Assembly: GCA_037179385.1 (NCBI GenBank)
Contig: CM074190.1
Span: 12,916,206-12,980,205 of the forward strand
Source of the DNA: Holothuria scabra
Taxonomy: Eukaryota; Echinodermata; Holothuroidea; Aspidochirotida; Holothuriidae
Reading direction: 5' to 3'
DNA length: 64,000 bases
In this document: positions 24,522 through 33,613 of the stretch, one piece after another
How the letters are laid out: every line of letters starts with the position of its first letter
How positions within the stretch are numbered: the first letter of the stretch is position 1
Made by a program: the position numbers and the translations under genes
Notes under the pieces: model-generated
The model's input: only the letters and a program-made list of their open reading frames with translations
Database searches by the model: none
Told to the model about the DNA's origin: nothing

Positions 24522-24910
24522 CACGGACTTATATACATGGACATGGTATGTAACGTGTACATCCTATCCGTAGCTGGTCGCCACCGACTGGGACAAAAAA
24601 GGCGCACCAAGATGGCCGCCGTAAACATATCAATCGTCGGATTTGACGACGACTCTGCAAAATTTCAAGCAAAAGGTAAACTTGAATGGGAAACAATATC
24701 GCATTCCTGCAATAGGTGAAGTGATTTTGACCTTAACTTGCATATTTCAAAAAAAAATCAACTTTCTTGCAAAACATGGTGATATACTTGAGCAAGTCCA
24801 AGCTTTCACACAAAACCATAGCAGACGTCCATTTTGGTGAGCTTTTTCTCACACGACGGTAGCGACAATGTGTCGTAAAGTATGTTCTGTCCATGTATAG
24901 GAAGTCTGTG
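24522..24910. repeat. MITE family M4, copy 1
   Basis: Ends CACGGACTTATATACATGGA and, reverse complemented, CACAGACTTCCTATACATGG form an inverted repeat of about 35 bp. The interior includes CACCAAGATGGCCGCCGTAA and CAAGTCCAAGCTTTCA. The copy at 26967-27362 matches along its length. Confidence 0.8.
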
Positions 24911-25144
24911 GGGGAATCTGATCCCCACAAACTTTCCTTGCTCCAAACGTACCGTAACTGAAACAGTACACGGATATACGTAGACTGAAATACTTGACAA
25001 TAATCTGATTGCAGACTAATGGGGAGATATTTATCAACATCTTATTTTTCTTGACGAATTTAAACATTGGATCTTCAAACGGAGCTTTAATATTGCATTT
25101 TTTTTCTGAAAATGTACGGCCCCTGGGAAAGACTTTATATCCGC

Positions 25145-25328
25145 CAGTGCTGTAGTCGAGTCTGGGGGTTTCGAGTCATTAGTCCGGCAATTTTCAACTT
25201 TAAAGGACTCGAGGTCGGACTCGAACTCGAGACCCTGTACTCTCTCAATAGAGAAAAATCCATCCCTATGGCTGAGTCCTTCATATTCTGGAATCACGAG
25301 TCCCAGTTCGGACTCGACTACAACCCTG
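25145..25328. repeat. hAT-type MITE with GACTCGAG interior, copy 1
   Basis: Terminal repeats are CAGTGCTGTAGTCGAGTC on the left and, reverse complemented, CAGGGTTGTAGTCGAGTC on the right (16 of 18). The flanks ATATCCGC (25137-25144) and ATATCCTC (25329-25336) agree at 7 of 8 bases, the size expected for a hAT target duplication. The interior repeats GACTCGA in both orientations. A larger relative is at 37629-37877. Confidence 0.8.
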
Positions 25329-25987
25329 ATATCCTCTGATGGCGACATAAAGAGAAGGAATACTAGTAACAACATTCTAAATACAACTGAGACATAAATT
25401 TATACTCGAAATCGGTGTAATTTTTCGTTCAAAAGTAAGTGCAAATTGAAAGAGATAGTCTCAAACAATGACATATTTTCTTAGTCATTGCACGTAAAAT
25501 ACTGAGATAATTGCACCATTTTCACCTTTTTCTTTCGGAAATTGTCGTTTTTGGTCATCTAAAGGGTTTCATAAAGTATATAATATATTTTTCCATTTCG
25601 CTTAAACTGGCCTTGCCGCACCCTTCCTGGCAAATCGTGAATCCTCAGGTGATGATTGCTGAATGTGAGTGAAAACTGCACCAGCCACTCTCTATGGTCG
25701 ATTGTCTCTTTTATCCCCTCCTCAAGTTTTCATTCTGATTATATGCGCGCGTGTAACTTAAAATGCTAATCATACCTGCTGGCTGAGAACAGCTTGCTGA
25801 TCAGCAAATATAGCTCAGCTTGTCAAGAAAACAAATATGTCAGACCAAATGGTGACACAATTTTGTATTCAAATAGTAATTGTAATCAAAGTTATCGTGA
25901 TTAATTATCACAATTACATATTTTTAAATTTACTGTAAATAGTACTCATAGTTACAGGCAGCAGCTGTGTTTTTAAACCCTTCTTAT

Positions 25988-26009
25988 GGCACAGGGTATT
26001 TATATAAAG
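25988..26009 (+). promoter_or_regulatory. Candidate TATA-type core promoter of gene 2
   Basis: GGCACAGGG is followed by TATTTATATAAAG, a strong TATA box about 130 bp before the ATG at 26135. It aligns with the equivalent block of gene 1 at 2026-2046, which supports both calls. Initiation probably falls near 26030. Confidence 0.65.
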
Positions 26010-26134
26010 GCAAATGCTTCCTTCCCTCACCCAAGAGATCAGACTTGGCCGGTCGAGGGCTACTTCAAACTACCTGAAAATAACACCTCATAACTGTTTG
26101 ATTCCTGAGCGTTGTAACATCTTGATAAAATATT

Positions 26135-26242
26135 ATGAGGGCGATTCTTATGCTAGGGGTTATTTGCCTGCTGAGTTTTGGCATAAACTCTACTCCATTG
26201 TTGCGGCACGCTAGAGATGCAGAAGATGAAAGCGACTTGACG
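26135..26242 (+). CDS. Gene 2 exon 1: signal peptide and pro-segment, paralogue of gene 1 exon 1
   Basis: This 36-codon exon starts MRAILMLGVICLLSFG, a hydrophobic signal peptide, then STPLLRHAR with an RxxR (RHAR) processing-type site, then the acidic DAEDESDLT. It ends at codon phase 0 before GTAAGT. Residue by residue it parallels gene 1 (MKAILILSAFCLLIFG, PLNRQAR, ETEDENDL), so the start and splice donor are well supported. The exon is too short to appear in an ordinary ORF scan. The partner exon is 32364-33613. Confidence 0.85.
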
Positions 26243-26589
26243 GTAAGTTTAATAGATGTTTTGTAATGTCCATATAACAATGTCCAATTCATAAACGTCT
26301 CTTTTGATTACCTTCATTCTGATTGTCCAGAAGCCATTTGAGATATTGGTCTTAAACTGCATTTAAGACCGGTTTCTTGACAGTTGGAAGGATTAGAATA
26401 CTGTGCTTAACACGCACATGGTTCGAGCACGTAATACATTTCGTACGTGCTTTCAGAGTACGCGCGCTCTTCATTCTAATGAAAACAAACGCGCAACACT
26501 GACTGGTTCGCTCATTCTCTGTGTTGACGTCATCGGAGATCTTAAGGTCACAACATGATTTGGTTTTTTTAGGGGGGGAGGAGCTACTT

Positions 26590-26870
26590 TTTCTAAGCAA
26601 TTTTGTGAAATATGCATTGAAATCCGATGTGTGGTTCCCAAGATATGAGCTGATAAAGTTTTCCCATATTCCACAAAAAGTGAACTTGGAGCAAGCACAT
26701 ATGACCGCACAAAAGACTGTTCACATTAGTGAACCGTCTTTTGTTTTTCTTTAAACTTTGGAGTAGATTTTCTCCTCAACAATCCCATATTATGAAAATA
26801 AGATTGCATAAGTGGCATGAGACTTTACCAACTTTGCATCCCCCACAGGGAGGTTCCGATGTCTGATGAA
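26590..26870. repeat. Dispersed repeat R3, copy 2
   Basis: It matches 19285-19535 in order: TATGCATTGAAATCCGATGT, CCAAGATATGAGCTGATAAA, AGCAAGCACATATGACC and TTTTCTCCTCAACAATCCCA. It lies inside the gene 2 intron. Confidence 0.6.
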
Positions 26871-26966
26871 ACATGGGGAAACAAAGGATTCCTTGTCCCC
26901 CCAAAAAAAGCGACGCGTATCAAAGTCTGTTCAATAATTCCTTGTAATTGCTATTAAGGAAATAAC

Positions 26967-27362
26967 CACGGACTTATAAACATGGACACAGCATGTAACG
27001 TATACGTCCTATCCGTATATGGTCGCCACCGGCTGGGACAAAAAAAAAAAGACGCACCAAGATAGCCGCCGTGAACCTATAAATCGTATGATTTGACGAC
27101 CACTCTGTAATATTTTAAACTGAAGTTAAACTTGAATGGGAAACAATATCATATTCTTGCAATACGTGTAGCGATTTTGACCTTACCTTGTCATATTTCA
27201 CCAAGATTGAAACTTTTTTGCAAAATATGGTAGTATACTTGATCAAGTCCAAACTGTCAGACAAAACCATCGCAAACGGCCATCTTGGTGCGCTTTTTGT
27301 CACACGTACGGTAGCGACAATATACCGTGCAGTATGCTCTGTCCATGTATAGGAAGTCCGTG
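26967..27362. repeat. MITE family M4, copy 2
   Basis: It starts CACGGACTTATAAACATGGA and ends in the complement of CACGGACTTCCTATACATGG. It is full length relative to copy 1 (24522-24910), with an expanded A-run near 27040. The two copies sit on either side of gene 2 exon 1. Confidence 0.8.
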
Positions 27363-27623
27363 GAAACGACCTATACCTTAAAGACAGAGTTCAATCCAGT
27401 AGGGGGCTGCAGTAACCTCTGGAATAGCTGAATAACATTTCCTTGTTTGAAATTGTTGGGAACTCTTTCTGTATGTGTCATTCGGAGAAAGATTGGACAG
27501 TCAATGCCACCTCTTTGATCTAATTCCCAGTGCGTCTAACCAAAGGTGAAAGCTACATCTTAAATTGTTAAGGCACAAGCTGTAAGAAAATACAATATGA
27601 ACAGAATATCAGCAAATCGTAAG

Positions 27624-28031
27624 CCAAGGTCACACTACAGCGATATCGGATCGGATAACTATCCGATTTTTGTTAGTTTTATTTAAAATCTCCTCCATCC
27701 ATTGACGGAAAGAACTGAAAGTTTGTCATCTTGTGAAAATGTATGATCGGTATGACAGGACCATGGAAATGAAATGTAAACTACTTATTTCTTAACGTCA
27801 AATTGACAGAAAGCTTTTATCGGACGATGCATATCCGATAAAGCTCTCTGTGGGTGTGACGTCACGGAGTAATTAGTATAACTTAGATTTTGTAGTCCCG
27901 CAATGCAAACCATATATTTCCACCGGATGGCAAATTTTTGTTTCTTTTTGTCATAGATGGAGGAGATATGAAGTAAAACTCAGAAAAATGGGAGCCAAAT
28001 CCAATCCGATATAGCTGTAGTATGACCTGGG
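27624..28031. repeat. MITE family M5, copy 1
   Basis: The left end CCAAGGTCACACTACAGCGA and the right end, reverse complemented, CCCAGGTCATACTACAGC pair over about 30 bp. The subterminal ATCGGATCGGAT / ATCCAATCCGAT also pairs. The second copy is at 56422-56815. Confidence 0.75.
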
Positions 28032-29070
28032 TTTTATACTGAGAGGTAATATGGGGTTTTAGGTGCATACATCTTGTACTGTAAGACTTCAGCAAGGATC
28101 TTTAGAATGCTATTACTTCATAATTGGTAAGCCAGTCCCACTGCCAGGCAAAAGTTATCCTGTTTTTATACAGTCATACGTGGGTGATTGGATGCTTCTC
28201 ACCAAGCTACACTAAATGCGTACTACACTAGATTTTGCTCGTCGTAAGAAGCGGGGCTTGTTCCGTAGGTGAAAGCTTCATACAGGGGGATCTATATGGT
28301 CTAAATTTTGAAGTATTCGCTTCAAAATAAAAAAAAAATACAGTTCAGGCATTTTAAAATTGTGGAGTTCCAATTCCCCTGTTCAATTAATGATGCGGAA
28401 TTTCTTACCAAATCCGTTTAAATGAAAATATTATCCGACCTCCTAGAGCTTTGGAAAAACCTCTGTTTCAAAAGGATTTTGTGGAAAGAAATCTGACTTT
28501 TTTTTGCCAAGGTAAAACAGGAATTTTTGTATGGCAGAGAATACATAGAGTCCCATCCCCAACAAAAAAAAAAAAAATCCTGTAAACCATGTAAATGGTA
28601 CAATGTGAAGTCACCCAGTTAAGCAGACAGTTCTCAAATGTGTGTGACAACCAAAGGTTGGTACCTAGAAAGGTTCTAATGGGGCACGGCAAGCTCTGTG
28701 GATCTTGTTGGGCGTGAGGGTTTAAAGACTCTGTAGTCGTGTATTTTCATCATGAATTTATGTGCACTGTATACTTTCAAAGGTTATTATAGCATATTTT
28801 CGTGTGCGACAAATAAGGAAGGAAAGGTGAGGTAACATGATAACTGAAAGCACTGATGACTCTTGACTTCTCCAAACATGTTAGGCGATTTTGGCTGATG
28901 TAAGGGCGAATCAACGGTTTACTTGACAATTAACCTGTTCATAACTTAATTATGATTACAACTGTGTATATTTACTTTTCTATTGACACCACAGCCAGGA
29001 AGTGTAGCTATATACAAACATCAATAGCTCAACAAGGTTGTAGATGGGTAGCACATAAGGGGACTAGTTG

Positions 29071-29309
29071 TTACACACTAAAGAAGACAGTGAAATTTCA
29101 CTGTAAAATTCACTCCAAAAGACTGGAAAATCGCCCTAAGAAGAGTAAAATTCACTTTAAAATGGGACAGTTTCACTCTTAATGGAGTACCAACAGGGAC
29201 CACTCTGTAAAAAGAGTGATCCCTGGCTGCTTAGAGGCACTCGTCAAAGAGTGAATTTTCACTCTTCTAAGTGTAGAGTTCACTCTTCCTAGAATTTCAC
29301 TATTCTTAG
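29071..29309. repeat. MITE family M2 (GAGTG/CACTC), diverged copy 2
   Basis: The block order matches 5944-6231: AATTCACTCCAAAAGA, TTTCACTCTTAATGGAGT, ACCACTCTGTAAAAAGAGTG, AGGCACTCGTCAAAGAGTGA. Its terminal repeats are more decayed than in copy 1. Confidence 0.65.
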
Positions 29310-29614
29310 ATTAGATTAAGCCTCTACTGGATTAAATTGACATTCTTCAATATATTTTTGATTCACAAAGTTACGTCTTCTGTTTTAGAGCGTTTCAAAC
29401 CCGTAAGTGAAACAAAAATGTCAAGTTTTGTTTCTATCCTGGCTTGTAACGGTTTTCTGCGTAACTTCTCTGATGACAAATTGTTAAACCAGAATGCAAG
29501 GCATTCATACTCGCGAATGGAGGCGGTCTTTACCGGTTGTAGTGATATTAATAAAAAGTTGCTTAACTAGCAACTCCCAGACGGCAGTAGATTCCATTTT
29601 AGATTCTTTGGTAT

Positions 29615-29692
29615 GACTCGACCTGGGAATCGAATCCAGGTCTTCCGCGTGTTAGGCGATGTTCTACCGTTAGACCAAACACGTGAATTTTT
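29615..29692 (-). pseudogene. tRNA-Val(AAC)-like pseudogene or SINE head
   Basis: On the minus strand, box A TGGTCTAACGG, an anticodon-like loop CCTAACACGCGG (anticodon AAC) and box B GATTCGATTCC occur at tRNA spacing. The acceptor arms do not pair well (several mismatches) and the T stem has a mismatch, so a functional tRNA gene is unlikely. Confidence 0.55.
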
Positions 29693-32363
29693 TATAATGG
29701 GGAGGTTTGCGCATTTCAGAAAAATATATCAGTGTTGAAAATTTATACAGGTGCAACATTAGTGATGGGAGGTGAGAGAAAAAGTAGTGTTTATGATACA
29801 AGCTCGAGTTTTAGAAAAGTATATGTGACTGATACGTTTATAATGATGTTAAAATTGACTGAATAAAACAAGTACGGTGGATGATATTATCTACTAGATC
29901 TAAAAAATAGACGTGTTTAGATGCAGAAGAATTATTTTATAAGTAATTTCCGGCCGTAGCCAAACTGTCAGAATTTCACGCATTTTATTGGAAGTTCAAA
30001 ATATCAAAATCAAAAAAAATATCAATATCAAAAAACAACAAAAAACAGTATAGAATTTCTCACCGGCCCCCTCTTTCTTTGGTTGGGTAAGTGCGCAGCT
30101 TGTGGTCTTTTCCCTTACAATACGGTTGCTCAAAGGAGCCGTTTTTAATTTGTCTTACAAGATTGCTAAATCTAATTATACCATGCCGTCAAGTACAGCC
30201 ACCAATGAAAAAATCTGATGTGAGAATATTTACAAAATGCAGAACAATAAACTTGGGTTGATGTTAACTAAGTTTATTTTGATGCGGTTAAGCATAGAGG
30301 TATATAGGTCCTGCGTAAAGCACATTTGACTTTCAACTGAAACACATTAAAATCTCGAAATGGCTTTTTCAAGCCACGGTAGCAACTGATATCATCAACT
30401 GTATCATATGTCGTTCGGCTGATCATGTGGTCACCGGCAAAGCAAGCGCCTATTCGTAAGGGCGATTCATGTTTCAGTTGAAACGTCTAGGTCAGAAGAA
30501 AACTACGCAATTAATATTGCGCAATTTTCGCATCCGGGAGACTACGTTTTCTTCTCTGTTCTCTATTCCTAACCCTCTGTGACGGTCTTCAGTGCTGAAC
30601 AAAATAAAATAAAACTTTAGTTTGTCGCTATTGTTACAGTTATAAGTTGATTCACTATGAAAAGAAATCCCCCGTTCAATGTTTTATTTAAAACAACGCC
30701 TAAACTTTTAAGTCAAAAGGTTGCTCGGATGTTTCGAACTGTAAGAAAAGAAGGGTAACGACCATGTCATAAAGAACGGCAGTTGACAAAAACTATAGAA
30801 AGGGCTTCTGAGAACCTCATACAGTCGTTCCAAGAACCATGTGATTGAATTATCCCTCAAGTAATATGACTCAACGTGTAATGAAACCAGAGAAATCCTT
30901 AAATAAATTATCTGCTTTCATGGTTAACGCCTTTTAATCTACAAACACTTACAGAGTAACAAAACCAACAATGTGCAGATTGAAAACACTGTAACAAGTC
31001 CATAAAGCGACTGCTATACTTCGCATTCGCTCGTAAAAACAATCAAATCATTAATAATTGGATCATGAAACAATTATTTGTACGTAGGGCAATTGAATCG
31101 TATCAGTTTGACCATTTGTCATGAGCATGTGAAGGGAATGGACAGGTTTGGGAACATTTGATTAATTTCACGAACAAAATGTGTCTTCCCATGAAGGATG
31201 TGGTTGCTTTCGATACCATTTACATGACGAAGGTATCTAAAGGCTGAGGACATTTTTGTTACGTTTAGGGTTATTTTTGTGTACACACATCAAATGAGAG
31301 AAATAAATACCCTCCTTTTTCATTTTTCCCACAAACATCAGTAAGTCAAATTGACAAGCCATTGCGTCAAATTTGGGTGATAGCAGCTTAACATAAACAC
31401 AGATCCCATTGTCTAATGATGATACAATCTTTTCAGAGCCGTTTCTTTGAAATGTTGCTGCAAAATTATTATTTTTTAAACAAATTTAACTTTTCTATAA
31501 AATCCATAATAATCACTCGATCACAGGATTTCTTTGGCTTTGTTCACCAGGCTTACTGACTCTTCTTCAGACTCACAAATTATATTCATTCGCAGTTCCA
31601 TCCATGATTACTGACCTTCAGTAAAAGTTCTCTTCATTAACTAAAGTACACCAATGGGATTCGTTTTATTTGCTCGAAATCAATATTTAATATTGGTCTC
31701 ATCAATTATTTGACAGTGATGTAAACTAATCTGAATATTTGATTTATATTTCATACATAGATAATTGACGTATAAATTAAATAGAAAGCGACAATTTCTA
31801 AGCTCTAAAATTACCATCGTGGCTCTCCCTATTTGTCTTAAGGTCTTATAAGGTTGACAGTTGCACTTCAAAACTTTTAAAACAACAGCTAGATGTCACA
31901 ATTTTTCTTTTTGTTCCACTTCCCACGTGTCTTTCATTTCCAATGGTACTTTTATCATAGGTTAATTACCTTACCGTATACTATCATATCCAGGGGTTTA
32001 AATATTGCTTAATCAAATTAAACATCTAAACAGTTACTGCTTGTAAATTTCGCAATTGAAAAGGAAATTTATGGCCACACGATCCTCAAAGGTATTCATG
32101 AAAACGGATAGACTTTACACAAATTCATGCTTGGATGACTACGCGGGAAATAACATAAGTCGAAATACTTTCATGGTAATACTTAGTGCAGTATAAAGTT
32201 GAACGCCGTTTCGGGTAACATACCCTTCAACATTGAAACAGAGCATTAATTGAAATCTAGGGAACGAAAATGCCAGTGTCCCAAAGGACTCATTATATTC
32301 TCCCAGTTGCAATTACCATACTATCATGCAACTAAAATTGAGCTGAAAAATCTTTCTTACTAG

Positions 32364-33613
32364 GTTGCTAGAGACGAAAATAATGACGAGAGCGATGGAT
32401 CTTGGGGCAACGAAGGTGCCAACATTGAACGTGATGGTGGCAGCGAAGATGAAGATGATGGAATTATTACCGGAAAAGGGGGAAAGGGTAATAAGGAAAG
32501 CGGGGACAAGAAAAGTGACGAAAAAGGGAACGACCACAGTGGCAATATGAATACCACAGAAAGCGGTGGGAGCAGTGATGAAGACGATGACAGCAAAGAA
32601 AGTGGCGGGGGAATTCATACGAACAACACCAAGAGTGAAAGTGGTGGAAAGAGTGACAAAAAAAGTCGGGGAGAAGAAAATGATGAAAAAAGTGATGAAG
32701 ACGGTCTGAGCAAGGAAAGTGGTGGACAAAGTGGTAAGAACGAAACCAACAATGAAAATGGTGAACAAATGAATATACAAGCTGGCATAAAAAAAGTGGA
32801 GGAAAAAGTGGCAAAAGCGGTGGCGGCGAAGTAAATGATGGGAAAGGCAACAAGGAAAGTGGCAAAGAAGAAAGTGGGGGGAAAAGTGGTAAGAAAGAGG
32901 AAAACAACAAAAATGGAACAAAAAGTGATGAGGAAAATGGGGAAAAAATAAGCGGAGGGGAAAGTGGTAAAAACAATGACAACAAAGAAAGTGGAGAGAA
33001 CAGCACAAAAGAAAATGAAAACAAAGAAAATGGTAGGAAAAGCAACAAGGAAAGTGACAAAGAAGAAAGTGGGGGCGAAAGTGGTAAGAAAGAGGAAAAC
33101 AACAAAAATGGAACGAAAAGTAATGAAGAAAATGGGGACAAAATAAGCGGAGGAAAAAGTGGTAAGAACGGTGACAACAACGAAAGTGGTGGGAAAAGCA
33201 AAAAAGAAAGTGGCAAAGAAGAAAGTGGGGGGAAAAGTGGAAAGAAAGAGGAAAAAAACAAAAATGGAACAAAAAGTGATGAAGAAAATGGGGACAAAAT
33301 AAGCGGAGGGAAAAGTGGTAAGAACGGTGACAACAAAGGAAGTGGAGGAAAGAGCAAAAAAGAAAGTGGCAACAAAGAAAGTGACCGAAAAAGTGGCGGG
33401 AAGAGTGAAAAGAAGGGTAGTGAGGGTCATTCTAAGAATGCAAGCAAAGCTACTGAGTTTCACAGTGGGAACAGAAGCCATGAACACAAACGAAAAAATT
33501 GTAACAGGAAAATGAAGGGAAGTCTACACGGAATCAGGAGCTCGAAGGGTAGGGAGGGAAATATTTCCAATCCTCTGCTGGTGAGGGATGAAGTTGCCCT
33601 TCCTGATTTCTAA
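32364..33613 (+). CDS. Gene 2 exon 2: Ser/Gly/Lys/Glu/Asn-rich repetitive domain with conserved C-terminus
   Basis: The acceptor TTCTTACTAG precedes GTT GCT AGA GAC; the splice joins at phase 0 to exon 1. The exon opens with an acidic segment (DENNDESDGSWGNEG), then KESGGKSGK-type low-complexity sequence. One frame runs from 32364 to a TAA at 32832-32834. The frame starting one base back picks up the same KSGG pattern from 32786 and stays open to TAA at 33611-33613, so a one-base slip lies in the A7 run at 32789-32795. The downstream part holds units beginning KEESGG at 32864, 33059 and 33215 (spacings 65 and 52 codons). The end, GNISNPLLVRDEVALPDF, parallels gene 1. Expected product after one frame correction is about 450 residues, very hydrophilic, with one cysteine. 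Plus-strand coding is chosen over opposite-strand Phe/Leu/Ser-rich frames, which are shadows. Confidence 0.75.

Larger units (their letters stand above)
15126..25987. other. Intergenic DNA between genes 1 and 2
   Basis: No gene is supported. ATTAAA near 15259 and AATAAA at 15635-15640 are possible polyadenylation signals for gene 1. A run of about 18 A follows 15900. At 15970-16200 and 16760-16860 short palindromes (GTTTCAATGAAAC, GTCTCAATGAGAC) recur with TGACGACT, suggesting a repeat pair. At 17510-17790 there is a G/C-rich block with a CCAGGGGCTTTGCCCCCTGG hairpin. Other repeats are listed individually. Confidence 0.55.
26243..32363 (+). other. Gene 2 intron, 6.1 kb
   Basis: GTAAGT opens it and TCTTTCTTACTAG closes it. 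It contains MITEs of families R3, M4, M5 and M2 and a tRNA-like pseudogene, listed separately. From about 29700 to 32360 I see AT-rich DNA with no recognisable feature. Confidence 0.6.

Noticed and set aside
32313..33487. Long minus-strand frames rich in Phe/Leu/Ser/Pro and His (290-319 codons)
   Set aside because: Antisense of GAA/AAA/AGT/GGT-rich plus-strand codons. Three overlapping frames are open at once, as expected from composition.
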